Positions 5,727 to 12,918 of a DNA stretch of 12,918 nt are shown in pieces. The position numbers were made by a program, and so were the translations under genes. The DNA is taken from the NCBI GenBank assembly GCA_045128835.1, contig JBGVRX010000010.1, forward strand, positions 1-12,918, in the 5' to 3' direction. Every line of letters starts with the position of its first letter. Within the stretch, counting starts at the first letter, position 1. The notes beneath the pieces were generated by a model. It had not been told where the DNA came from. It saw only the letters and a program-made list of their open reading frames with translations, and ran no database searches. The DNA comes from CALVUJ01 sp045128835. GTDB taxonomy: Bacteria > Bacillota_I > Bacilli_A > RFN20 > DUOF01.

Positions 5727-5772
5727 TTGTCAAACCATGAAAAAAGGACAATAATAAACATATGATTATTGT
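5727..5772 (+). promoter_or_regulatory. Promoter and operator-like palindrome of the ABC exporter
   Basis: TTGTCA (5727-5732), a 17-base spacer and AATAAT (5750-5755) give a plausible sigma-A promoter, each hexamer 5 of 6. An inverted repeat ACAATAAT (5748-5755) / ATTATTGT (5765-5772) with a 9-base centre overlaps the -10 and the expected start site, the usual place for a repressor operator. A second short inverted repeat, GTTTG (5720-5724) / CAAAC (5731-5735), overlaps the -35. No T tract follows, so neither is a good terminator. The regulator is not in the window. Confidence 0.5.
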
Positions 5773-5790
5773 TTAAGTGTGGTGGTTTTC

Positions 5791-7551
5791 ATGGAGTTAT
5801 TTAAGAAAAATAAACACGAGGGATTAAGGACGCTATTTAAGTTTTATAAAAAGCATATAGGGTATTTTATTGGGTACGCTATAATTTTGGTTGTTATGGC
5901 CGTTATAAACTTTTTCGAAGCTATGTATGTTGCTAAAGTTATTACTAATATTATGGATGTAGGAGATTATGATGCAGCACTTATGTGTGCGCTTGCTTGT
6001 TTAGGGATGGGCTTTGCTAATGCATTATTATCCATAATAAATACATTCTTTTATAAGCAATTAGAAAATAAAACAAAGATTGATATTCAACAAATGGTTT
6101 TGAAACAATCTTTAGAGATACAAATGAAAACATATGATAAGATGGGCAGTGGCGTTATTGTTACTCGTCTTACAAGTGATATAAGTGCTTTATCAACTGA
6201 GTTTAAAGCAATTACTTCTAGTGTTATTGATTTGTTGAAAAAAGCGGCATATGTTTTCTATATTTTCTCACTTAATAAATGGCTAAGCATGTATTTGGTT
6301 GGTGCAATAGTTCTTACAATTTTAGTTAGTAAATTAAGAGTATATTATTTTAGAAAGTTGAAGCCAAGCGTTAATGCAGCAGCAGAAAATGTTAACTCTA
6401 GAATCATTGAAATTATAAGAGGTGTAAAGGATATTAAAACTTTAAACTGTGGAGATTCTACATTAGATGTTGTTAGAAAAAATCAAATTGATTTTAGTAA
6501 GAAAGATAACAAAGAATGGTATGTTGGGGTAAGTCTAGGACAAACAACAAATATGATTAGGTACTTATGTAATTTCTTCTTTATCTTTTTATGTATATAT
6601 TTTCTTAGAGAAGATAGTTTAACCCCATTAATTTTCTACACATGTTTCTTGTATAAAGATAATGTTTTGAATTTCTCTTCAATCCTTGAAAACTTACAAC
6701 TTAACTTAGGAAGTGTAGAAGTTTATGCAAGAAGAATATTTAAACTTATAGATCCTAACACCTATGATATGGATGTTTATGGAGATGATAATATAGAAGA
6801 TTATACAGGAAGTATTACATTTGAAAATGTTTCTTTTGGATATGATAGCAATAGTAAGGTTTTAACTGATGCTTCTTTTAAAATCAATGCTAAACAAACG
6901 GTTGCTTTTGTAGGAGAAAGTGGATGTGGAAAGACAACGATTCTAAATCTTATTTCGCACATGTACTACAAGACTGGTGGAAATATATATTTTGATGGAG
7001 TCCCTATTGAAAATTTAAGTAGAGAATTCGTTAAAAAGAATATTGCAGTTGTTAACCAATTTCCATACATCTTCAATTTGTCAATAAGAGACAATTTTAG
7101 ACTTATAAGACCAGAAATTACTGATGAAGAAATATATGAATTGTGTAAAGAAACAAATATATATTCATTAATAGAACACTTGCCAGATGGATTAGATAGC
7201 GTTATTGGCGAAAATGGATGTCAGTTCTCAGGTGGGCAAAAACAAAAATTATGTATTGCTAGAGCACTAGCTAGAAATGTAAAAATACTTATTTTTGATG
7301 AAGCAACGAGTGCTCTGGATAATGCAAATCAAATGGAAATAATGAAAGTTATAGAAAAATTGAAAGATAGAGTTACTATAATTTTGGTGGCGCATAGATT
7401 ATCAACAATTACATATGCAGATTGCATATATTTGCTAGAAAACGGAAAAGTTGTTGATAAAGGTACTCATGATGAACTTTTGAATAAAAATGATTTTTAT
7501 AAAAATTTATATAACGTTTCTAATGAAGGTAAAAGTGCAGTTTATAGTTAA
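5791..7551 (+). CDS. ABC exporter, fused transmembrane and ATPase domains
   Basis: The protein of 586 residues carries an N-terminal exporter-type transmembrane domain (about 1-320, several hydrophobic helices starting near 24-45) and a C-terminal nucleotide-binding domain (about 341-575). The ATPase motifs are complete: Walker A GESGCGKTT (375-383), Q-loop Gln423, signature FSGGQ (479-483), Walker B ILIFDE (499-504) and switch His535 in AHRLST. It should work as a dimer; no partner gene is adjacent, so a homodimer is likely. The substrate cannot be read from the sequence: drugs, lipids or peptides are all possible, and there is no N-terminal peptidase domain. The ATG at 5791 is preferred, with GGTGG (5781-5785) upstream; in-frame GTGs at 5779 and 5782 would add 3-4 residues. 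It is flanked by its own promoter/operator and a strong terminator, so it is an independent unit. Confidence 0.9.
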   Translation: MELFKKNKHEGLRTLFKFYKKHIGYFIGYAIILVVMAVINFFEAMYVAKVITNIMDVGDYDAALMCALACLGMGFANALLSIINTFFYKQLENKTKIDIQQMVLKQSLEIQMKTYDKMGSGVIVTRLTSDISALSTEFKAITSSVIDLLKKAAYVFYIFSLNKWLSMYLVGAIVLTILVSKLRVYYFRKLKPSVNAAAENVNSRIIEIIRGVKDIKTLNCGDSTLDVVRKNQIDFSKKDNKEWYVGVSLGQTTNMIRYLCNFFFIFLCIYFLREDSLTPLIFYTCFLYKDNVLNFSSILENLQLNLGSVEVYARRIFKLIDPNTYDMDVYGDDNIEDYTGSITFENVSFGYDSNSKVLTDASFKINAKQTVAFVGESGCGKTTILNLISHMYYKTGGNIYFDGVPIENLSREFVKKNIAVVNQFPYIFNLSIRDNFRLIRPEITDEEIYELCKETNIYSLIEHLPDGLDSVIGENGCQFSGGQKQKLCIARALARNVKILIFDEATSALDNANQMEIMKVIEKLKDRVTIILVAHRLSTITYADCIYLLENGKVVDKGTHDELLNKNDFYKNLYNVSNEGKSAVYS

Positions 7552-7558
7552 TATTAGA

Positions 7559-7586
7559 ACAGAGAAAATTGTTTCTCTGTTTTTTT
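7559..7586 (+). terminator. Intrinsic terminator of the ABC exporter gene
   Basis: ACAGAGAAA (7559-7567) pairs perfectly with TTTCTCTGT (7572-7580) around the loop ATTG, followed by T through 7586. It starts 8 bases after the stop codon. Confidence 0.9.
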
Positions 7587-7592
7587 ATAGAA

Positions 7593-7649
7593 TTGTGTAA
7601 AAAATAAGATAGCCAATATAATGCGTTTTAATTGTTAAATTGGTATAAT
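7593..7649 (+). promoter_or_regulatory. Promoter region of pflBA with two candidate -10 elements
   Basis: Two perfect TATAAT hexamers occur 27 bases apart. The first (7617-7622) has TTGTGT (7593-7598) 18 bases upstream. The second (7644-7649) is an extended -10, TGGTATAAT (7641-7649), with a poor -35 region. Either or both may be used. I found no clear palindromic operator, so redox or catabolite control cannot be assigned from sequence. Confidence 0.6.
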
Positions 7650-7672
7650 TTAAAGGTTGGAAGGTGATTAAC

Positions 7673-9901
7673 ATGAGTATAGATGCATGGAAAGAATTTA
7701 AAGGGGAAAAGTGGAAAGAATCAATCGATGTTTCTTCTTTTATTAAAGATAATTATACAGAGTATTTGGGCGATGATAGTTTTTTAGAAGGCCCTAGCGA
7801 GAAGAGTAAAAAGGTTTGGGATAAGTGTGTAAAACTTTTTGCTAAAGAAAATAAAAAAGGAATTCTAGGAGTAGAGTTGAAAACTATTTCTGGAATTAAT
7901 AGTTTTAAGCCAGGATATATTTGTAAAGAAGATGATGTTGTTGTAGGGCTTCAAACAGATAAACCATTAAAGAGAATAGTCAATCCATATGGTGGAATGA
8001 GAATGGTTAATAGTTCTTTAGAAGCATATAATTTAAAACTAAATAAGCATTTTACAAGAGCATTTAGTGAATTTAGAAAAACTCATAATGACGGGGTTTA
8101 TGATGCTTATACTCCAAGTATTAGAGCCGCTAGAAGTTCAGGTTTAATTACTGGTCTTCCTGATAGTTATGGTAGAGGAAGAATAATTGGTGATTATAGA
8201 AGAATCGCTTTATATGGTATTGATTTTTTGGTTGAAGAAAAGAAAAAAGATTTATTGAAGATTGTTGATATTAATGAGGTTAATATTCGTTTAAGAGAAG
8301 AAGTTAATGAACAAATTCGTGCATTAGGATTAATTAAAGAAATGGCTAAAGGTTATGGGTTTGATATTTCTAAGCCAGCTACAAATGCTAAAGAAGCTAC
8401 ACAATGGTTGTATTTTGGGTATTTAGCTGCGGTTAAAGAAAACAACGGTGCGGCAATGAGCTTAGGAAGAACTGCAACATTCTTAGATATTTACATTGAA
8501 AGAGATTTAAAAAATGGAACGTTAACAGAAAAAGAGGCACAAGAAATTGTTGATCAATTTATTATCAAATTAAGACTTGTTAGACATTTAAGAACTCCTG
8601 GATATGATGAAATCTTTGCAGGAGATCCTACATGGGTTACTGAAGCAATTGGCGGTATGCTTAACGATAAAAAGAGTTTAGTTACAAAGAACTCATTTAG
8701 ATATTTACATACGTTATATAATTTAGGTTCAAGCCCTGAGCCAAATTTAACTGTTTTGTGGTCAAATGGATTACCAGAAAACTTTAAGAAGTTCTGTGCG
8801 AAAGTTTCTATTGATACGGATGCTATTCAATATGAAAATGATGATATAATGAGACCTATTTATGGAAATGACTATGCGATTGCTTGTTGTGTTTCTGCAA
8901 TGAAAGTTGGTAAGCAAATGCAATTCTTTGGTGCTAGATGTAATTTAGCTAAGGCGCTTTTATATTCTATAAATGGTGGAGTAGATGAAAAAAGTGGAAA
9001 ACAAGTTTTAGAAGGACTTAAAGGAATAAAAGATGAAATTCTTGATTATGAAACAGTGAAAAAGGAATTTTACTTAACTATAGAAAAACTTGCTAAAACA
9101 TATGTTGATACAATGAATATAATTCACTATATGCATGATAAGTATGCATATGAAAGAGGACAAATGGCTCTTCATGATACAAATGTTGATTATTTAATGG
9201 CGTTTGGAGTTGCTGGTTTATCTGTTGTAGCAGATTCTTTATCTGCGATTAAACACGCTAAAGTTAAAGCAATTAGAAATGAACAAGGTATTGCTACAGA
9301 CTTTGAGGTTAATGGAGAATATCCATGTTTTGGAAATGATGATGATAGAGTTGATTTAATTGCTAAAGAAGTTGCTACTAAACTTAGTGAAGAATTGAAA
9401 AAGCATCCTTTATATAAAAATGCAAAACACACATTAAGTGTTTTAACAATAACATCAAATGTTATGTATGGTAAAAAAACAGGGTCTACTCCTGATGGAA
9501 GAAAACTAGGAGAACCTTTTGCTCCTGGAGCCAATCCAATGCATGGTAGGGATAAGAGTGGCGCATTAGCATCTTTAAACTCTGTTGCTAAGATTCCATA
9601 TTGTGATGTTTGTGAAGATGGTGTTTCTAACACGTTCTCCATTGTTCCCAAAGCTTTAGGTCATACTAAAGAAGAACAAATAAATAACCTTGTTGATATA
9701 TTAGATGGATACTTTGTTCAAAAAGCTCATCATTTAAATGTTAATGTTATGAATAGAGAATTGCTTATAGATGCTATGAATAATCCTTATAAATATCCAA
9801 CTTTAACAATAAGAGTATCTGGTTATGCGGTAAACTTTAATAAACTTAGTGAAGCGCATAAAAAAGATGTAATCGCAAGGACATTCCATGAGTCAATGTA
9901 A
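7673..9901 (+). CDS. pflB: Pyruvate formate-lyase (formate C-acetyltransferase)
   Basis: This cytoplasmic glycyl-radical enzyme converts pyruvate and CoA to acetyl-CoA and formate in anaerobic mixed-acid fermentation. The 742 residues are normal for PflB. The active-site cysteine pair is Cys405-Cys406 in IACCVSAM (E. coli Cys418-Cys419), which separates true PFL from glycerol- or choline-type lyases. The radical glycine is Gly717 in RVSGYAV, 25 residues from the C-terminus. PYGGMRMVNSSLEAY and FGARCNLAKALL are also family-typical. AAGGTG (7661-7666) is 6 bases before the ATG at 7673; an in-frame GTG at 7664 lies inside that ribosome binding site and is rejected. The activase gene overlaps its end, a classic pflB-pflA unit. 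The radical form is cleaved by oxygen, so the enzyme implies anaerobic growth. Confidence 0.97.
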   Translation: MSIDAWKEFKGEKWKESIDVSSFIKDNYTEYLGDDSFLEGPSEKSKKVWDKCVKLFAKENKKGILGVELKTISGINSFKPGYICKEDDVVVGLQTDKPLKRIVNPYGGMRMVNSSLEAYNLKLNKHFTRAFSEFRKTHNDGVYDAYTPSIRAARSSGLITGLPDSYGRGRIIGDYRRIALYGIDFLVEEKKKDLLKIVDINEVNIRLREEVNEQIRALGLIKEMAKGYGFDISKPATNAKEATQWLYFGYLAAVKENNGAAMSLGRTATFLDIYIERDLKNGTLTEKEAQEIVDQFIIKLRLVRHLRTPGYDEIFAGDPTWVTEAIGGMLNDKKSLVTKNSFRYLHTLYNLGSSPEPNLTVLWSNGLPENFKKFCAKVSIDTDAIQYENDDIMRPIYGNDYAIACCVSAMKVGKQMQFFGARCNLAKALLYSINGGVDEKSGKQVLEGLKGIKDEILDYETVKKEFYLTIEKLAKTYVDTMNIIHYMHDKYAYERGQMALHDTNVDYLMAFGVAGLSVVADSLSAIKHAKVKAIRNEQGIATDFEVNGEYPCFGNDDDRVDLIAKEVATKLSEELKKHPLYKNAKHTLSVLTITSNVMYGKKTGSTPDGRKLGEPFAPGANPMHGRDKSGALASLNSVAKIPYCDVCEDGVSNTFSIVPKALGHTKEEQINNLVDILDGYFVQKAHHLNVNVMNRELLIDAMNNPYKYPTLTIRVSGYAVNFNKLSEAHKKDVIARTFHESM

Positions 9902-10616
9902 TTTAAAAGGTATTGTAAATAGCATTGAAACAATGGGTCTTGTTGATGGCCCAGGGATTAGGATTGTTATTTTTCTTCAAGGGTGTAAATTAAGATGTTT
10001 ATACTGCCATAATCCAGAAACGTGGTGTCTTGAAGGAAAAACATTAATGAGTGTTGATGAAGTTGTTGATAAGGTTTTAAAATATAAAAATTATATAAGT
10101 AAAAATGGAGGAGTTACTTTTTCTGGAGGAGAACCTTTATTACAAAGTGAGTTTGTTTATGAATGTTCTAAAAGATTGAAAGAAGAGAATATTCATGTTT
10201 GCGTTGATACTTCAGGAGTGGGAACTTATCCGGATGATTTGATTGATGTTGTAGATTTATTTCTTGTTGATGTTAAGGCGTTAAGAGATGAAGAGTATAA
10301 ATATATAACTAGTTCTAATATAGATGAATTCTATAAGTTTATGGACACAATTCAAGGTAAAAACAAGAAGATGTGGTTAAGACAAGTTATTGTTCCGGGT
10401 ATTAATGATGATGAAGAACATGTTATTGAATTAGCTAACTACGCTAATGGGTTAAGGAATGTAGAAAAAGTTGAACTTTTAGCGTATCATGCTATGGCAA
10501 AAGAAAAGTACGATAACTTAAATATGAAGTATAGATTAGAGGGGATTGATAATTTATCCTCTTCCAAATTTGAGTTTTTAAAAAATGTTTTAAATGAGCA
10601 TTTAGACCTAAAATAA
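9888..10616 (+). CDS. pflA: Pyruvate formate-lyase-activating enzyme (radical SAM)
   Basis: PflA uses S-adenosylmethionine and a [4Fe-4S] cluster to abstract a hydrogen from the PflB glycine (Gly717) and so switch PflB on. The 242 residues match the family. The cluster ligands are Cys33, Cys37 and Cys40 in GCKLRCLYCHNPETW (C-x3-C-x2-C), preceded by SIETMGLVDGPGIR (12-25), typical of activases. GGEP (80-83) is the SAM amino-group contact. There is no extra ferredoxin-like cluster insert, which fits PFL activase rather than activases of other glycyl-radical enzymes. The ATG overlaps the last 14 bases of pflB and has AAGGA (9877-9881) 6 bases upstream, so translation is probably coupled to PflB synthesis. 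No clear intrinsic terminator follows. Confidence 0.95.
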   Translation: MSQCNLKGIVNSIETMGLVDGPGIRIVIFLQGCKLRCLYCHNPETWCLEGKTLMSVDEVVDKVLKYKNYISKNGGVTFSGGEPLLQSEFVYECSKRLKEENIHVCVDTSGVGTYPDDLIDVVDLFLVDVKALRDEEYKYITSSNIDEFYKFMDTIQGKNKKMWLRQVIVPGINDDEEHVIELANYANGLRNVEKVELLAYHAMAKEKYDNLNMKYRLEGIDNLSSSKFEFLKNVLNEHLDLK

Positions 10617-10632
10617 AAAAATACTTTTCTTA

Positions 10633-10661
10633 TTGAATAATAGTAAAGTTTGTGCTAATAT
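10633..10661 (+). promoter_or_regulatory. Promoter of rpmE
   Basis: TTGAAT (10633-10638), a 17-base spacer and TAATAT (10656-10661) preceded by TG at 10653-10654 give an extended -10 sigma-A promoter. Transcription would start near 10668, giving an untranslated leader of almost 50 bases. Confidence 0.65.
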
Positions 10662-10673
10662 ACTTAGGACTTA

Positions 10674-10698
10674 CTTTGAAGAAAAAAAGTATTCAAGG
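10674..10698 (+). promoter_or_regulatory. Hairpin in the rpmE leader, possible ribosomal-protein autoregulatory element
   Basis: CTTTGAA (10674-10680) can pair with TTCAAGG (10692-10698), 7 bp with one G-T, around an A-rich 11-base loop. It ends 3 bases before the rpmE ribosome binding site (GAAGGAG, 10701-10707). L31 leader RNAs have been described in Firmicutes, but I cannot confirm membership by eye; the stem could be chance. Confidence 0.25.
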
Positions 10699-10715
10699 CG
10701 GAAGGAGTGTAAAGT

Positions 10716-10925
10716 ATGAAAAAAGAAGGACATCCAAATTACAAGACAATTACAGTTACATGTGTTACTTGTGGTAATACATTCCAAACTGGTTCTACTT
10801 TAGATGAAATAAGAGTAGATACTTGTTCTAATTGTCACCCATACTACACTGGAAAGCAAAGATTTGCTCAAACAGATGGTAGAGTAGGACGTTTCATGAA
10901 AAAATATAATATGGAACAAAAATAA
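10716..10925 (+). CDS. rpmE: 50S ribosomal protein L31, zinc-binding (C+) type
   Basis: L31 joins the large subunit and bridges it to the head of the small subunit. This is a 69-residue form with the zinc ligands Cys16, Cys19, Cys37 and Cys40 (CVTC and CSNC), so it is the C+ paralogue used when zinc is sufficient. The family-typical HPYYTGKQRF (41-50) and GRVGRFMKKY near the C-terminus are present, as is the starting MKKEGHPNY. The ribosome binding site AGGAG (10703-10707) lies 8 bases upstream. It has its own promoter and a strong terminator, so it is transcribed alone. In B. subtilis it sits between rho and tdk-prfA; here it is directly followed by prfA. Confidence 0.96.
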   Translation: MKKEGHPNYKTITVTCVTCGNTFQTGSTLDEIRVDTCSNCHPYYTGKQRFAQTDGRVGRFMKKYNMEQK

Positions 10926-10945
10926 ATTTTTTAATGTGTAATTAG

Positions 10946-10975
10946 AGCCATTTGTTTTGTACAAATGGCTTTTTT
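10946..10975 (+). terminator. Intrinsic terminator of rpmE
   Basis: AGCCATTTGT (10946-10955) pairs perfectly with ACAAATGGCT (10961-10970) around the loop TTTGT, followed by T through 10975. Confidence 0.92.
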
Positions 10976-11013
10976 GCGTATTAATAGCGAATTTTTTGAA
11001 AGGAGATTTTTAT

Positions 11014-12093
11014 ATGAGTGAGAAGATGATTGAAAGACTTGAAGCTATGAAAAGGAGATACCTAGAAATAGACAAGTTAATGGAAGATGAAGAACTTGTT
11101 AAAGATATTAAAAAGTACACTGCTTTAGCTAAAGAACAAGGTTCTCTTAAGGAAGTAGTAGATAAGTATAATGAATATTTAAAAGAGCAAGATAATATTA
11201 AAGATTTAGAAGAATTAAAACATGATTCAGATAAAGAAATGGCAGAATTAGCTAAGGAAGAATTAGAGGTTGCTATTGTAAACATTGCAAAAATAGAAGA
11301 TGAATTACAACTTATGTTAGCACCAAAAGATCCTCTTGATGATCGTAACGTTATCGTTGAAATTAGAGGTGCTGCTGGCGGGGATGAAGGTAATATCTTT
11401 GCTGGAGATTTATTTAGAATGTATACAAGATATGCTGAAACTGTTGGTTGGAAAATTGAAATGTTAGATGTTATTGAATCTGAGGCTGGAGGATATTCTT
11501 TAGTTTCTTTTATGGTTAAAGGAGATAAAGTGTATTCAAAACTTAAATATGAATCAGGCGCACACCGTGTTCAAAGAGTACCAAAAACAGAATCGCAAGG
11601 TAGAATTCATACTTCAACTGCGACAGTTCTTGTTATGCCAGAAGCGGAAGATATTGATGTTGATATAAATGCAAATGATTTAAGAATAGATACGTATAGA
11701 TCAAGTGGTGCTGGCGGACAACACATTAATAAGACGGATTCAGCAGTTAGAATTACACATATTCCAACTGGTATTGTAGCAGAATGCCAAGATGGTAGAT
11801 CACAACATGAAAACAGAGCAAAAGCAATGCTTATGATTAGAACTAGAGTTCTTGATGCAATGATTCAAAAAGCGGAAAATGAAAGAAATAGTGAAAGAAA
11901 GAACAAGATTGGTGGAGGAGATAGAAGTGAGAAAATTAGAACTTATAACTATCCTCAAAACAGAGTTAGTGATCATAGAATTGGTTTGACTTTACAACAA
12001 TTAGATATGATTATGGAAGGAAATCTTGGTAATATTTTTGATGCGTTAATTAATGCTGATTTAAAACTTAAATTAGAAGGACAAGAGTTATGA
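11014..12093 (+). CDS. prfA: Peptide chain release factor 1
   Basis: RF1 recognises UAA and UAG stop codons in the ribosomal A site and triggers release of the finished protein. The 359 residues are full length: a helical N-terminal domain, codon-recognition motif PKT (190-192, the P-x-T of RF1 rather than the SPF of RF2) in GAHRVQRVPKTESQGRIHTS, and the catalytic GGQ (234-236) in SSGAGGQHINKTDSAVRITH. The start at 11014 has AAAGGAGAT (10999-11007) well placed; the frame is open back to 10957, but that stretch runs through the rpmE terminator. The gene ends with TGA followed in frame by TAA (12091-12096) and overlaps prmC in an ATGA. Since RF1 does not read UGA, its own synthesis depends on RF2. 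No strong promoter is visible in the 38 bases after the rpmE terminator. Confidence 0.97.
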   Translation: MSEKMIERLEAMKRRYLEIDKLMEDEELVKDIKKYTALAKEQGSLKEVVDKYNEYLKEQDNIKDLEELKHDSDKEMAELAKEELEVAIVNIAKIEDELQLMLAPKDPLDDRNVIVEIRGAAGGDEGNIFAGDLFRMYTRYAETVGWKIEMLDVIESEAGGYSLVSFMVKGDKVYSKLKYESGAHRVQRVPKTESQGRIHTSTATVLVMPEAEDIDVDINANDLRIDTYRSSGAGGQHINKTDSAVRITHIPTGIVAECQDGRSQHENRAKAMLMIRTRVLDAMIQKAENERNSERKNKIGGGDRSEKIRTYNYPQNRVSDHRIGLTLQQLDMIMEGNLGNIFDALINADLKLKLEGQEL

Positions 12094-12918
12094 TAACTTA
12101 TGGCAAACTAATTGAGAATGCTAAAAAGAAAGTTGATTTAAATAATCAAGAGCATCGTTCAATATATTTGTTTTTAGAAGATATTTTAGGTGTTGATAAA
12201 ACTAAACTTTTAATGATGAAAGATGAATTAGTTGAAGAAGATATTTTAGAAAAGTTTAGTGAGATGTTAGCAGATTACATAGTTGATGAAATTCCTATAG
12301 AGTATATTTTAGGGTATACATATTTTTATAATAATAAAATTAAAGTTAATAATAACGTTTTAATTCCTAGAGATGAAACAGAGGAATTAGTAGAAAAGGC
12401 TTTAGGATATATTGAAAAAGGAGATAAAGTTTTAGATTTATGCACTGGTAGTGGGGCAATTGCTATTTCTTTAAAAAAAGAATGCAAGGATTGTGAAGTA
12501 ACTGCAAGTGATATAAGTTTTAAGGCTTTAGAAGTTGCTAAAGGAAATGCTGAAGATAATGGGTGTGATATTGAATTTGTTGAGGGTGATTTATTATATC
12601 CATTTATAATTAGTAATAGAAAGTTTGATGTTATTGTTTGTAATCCACCATATGTTTCAAATGATTTTGAGATTAATAACATTGTTAAACATGAACCTAG
12701 TTTAGCTTTGTTTGCGGATAATAATGGTTTAGAAAATTATGAAATAATTATTAAAAATTTAACAAAGGTGTTAAATGACAAAGGTGTTATATTATTTGAA
12801 ATTGGATATGATCAAAAAGAAGCGATTTTAGAAATTTGCAAAAATAATTTGAATAATTATGATGCTGTTTGCTATAAAGATATTAGTGGTAATGATCGTA
12901 TGATTGTTATTCAATTAT
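12090..12918 (+). CDS. prmC: Release factor glutamine methyltransferase, 3' end cut by window
   Basis: PrmC methylates the Gln of the GGQ motif in RF1 and RF2 (Gln236 of the RF1 encoded just upstream) using S-adenosylmethionine. The frame is open from the ATG at 12090 to the last base, 276 codons, close to the usual length of about 280, so only a few codons are missing. Visible motifs are a helical N-terminal substrate-binding domain (about 1-80), IPRDETE (92-98), the SAM-binding motif I DLCTGSGAIAI (116-126), the acidic ASD (139-141) and the catalytic NPPY (185-188), which binds the glutamine side chain. The start overlaps the prfA stop as ATGA, so translation is coupled and enzyme and substrate are made together. 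This prfA-prmC pair is widely conserved. Confidence 0.95.
   Translation, partial: MITYGKLIENAKKKVDLNNQEHRSIYLFLEDILGVDKTKLLMMKDELVEEDILEKFSEMLADYIVDEIPIEYILGYTYFYNNKIKVNNNVLIPRDETEELVEKALGYIEKGDKVLDLCTGSGAIAISLKKECKDCEVTASDISFKALEVAKGNAEDNGCDIEFVEGDLLYPFIISNRKFDVIVCNPPYVSNDFEINNIVKHEPSLALFADNNGLENYEIIIKNLTKVLNDKGVILFEIGYDQKEAILEICKNNLNNYDAVCYKDISGNDRMIVIQL

Noticed and set aside
9190..9651. 153-codon minus-strand ORF within pflB
   Set aside because: It is fully antisense to conserved PflB sequence, has no recognisable domain and no promoter or ribosome binding site.
10619..10693. Inverted repeat AATACTTTT / AAAAGTATT around the rpmE promoter
   Set aside because: The arms are AT-only apart from one C/G pair, about 55 bases apart, and one lies upstream of the promoter, so a functional hairpin is unlikely.
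10957..11013. Upstream extension of prfA to 10957
   Set aside because: It starts within the rpmE terminator and is not RF1-like; the start at 11014 has AAAGGAG at good spacing.
12326..12682. 118-codon minus-strand ORF
   Set aside because: It is antisense to prmC, including the NPPY region, and has no recognisable features.
1..12918. UGA-as-tryptophan code (Mollicute code 4)
   Set aside because: All Trp codons read are TGG and no conserved gene has an in-frame TGA, so the standard bacterial code fits.
1..12918. CRISPR arrays, insertion sequences, tRNA or rRNA genes
   Set aside because: I saw no regularly spaced repeats, transposase-like ORFs, terminal inverted repeats or tRNA cloverleaf signatures in any intergenic space.

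Overview
The window looks like chromosome from a very AT-rich, walled, fermentative Firmicute of the Bacilli / Erysipelotrichia / Mollicute-like kind. Three things support this: an RNA polymerase delta subunit tail (a Bacilli-type gene), a MurA (so peptidoglycan is made), and an oxygen-sensitive pyruvate formate-lyase with its activase. All genes lie on the + strand. Every tryptophan I read is TGG and no gene carries an in-frame TGA, so the standard bacterial code applies.

Layout. 1-1134: the acidic end of rpoE with a terminator built partly from its last codons, then two tandem small membrane proteins of DUF3592 type. 1186-4149: fba (class II fructose-bisphosphate aldolase) with its own promoter and terminator, murA, and a membrane-anchored SGNH-like protein overlapping murA that has lost the catalytic serine. 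4150-4485: an elaborate tyrS leader. 4486-7551: tyrS, then a single-gene ABC exporter behind a promoter/operator-like palindrome. 7593-10616: pflB-pflA. 10633-12918: rpmE, prfA and prmC, with prmC cut by the window end.

The order rpoE ... fba ... murA ... rpmE ... prfA-prmC is the skeleton of the Bacillus subtilis rpoE-pyrG-spo0F-fbaA-murAB-rho-rpmE-tdk-prfA-prmC neighbourhood. Here pyrG, rho and tdk are absent from their expected places, and tyrS, an ABC exporter and pflBA sit in the rho interval.

The most interesting element is 4157-4485. A consensus promoter drives a 15-codon leader peptide (MKNFKASSLYYYCYM) with four Tyr codons among its last six. Its 3' end can form mutually exclusive helices: a perfect 9-bp antiterminator (4257-4265 with 4307-4315) or an 11-bp terminator (4303-4313 with 4321-4331, then a U-rich tract). 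This has the architecture of the trp/phe ribosome-stalling attenuator, placed on a tyrosyl-tRNA synthetase in a lineage where a T-box would be expected. A second terminator and a second 16-codon ORF with a strong ribosome binding site and an anti-Shine-Dalgarno stretch lie between the attenuator and tyrS, suggesting a multi-layer switch.
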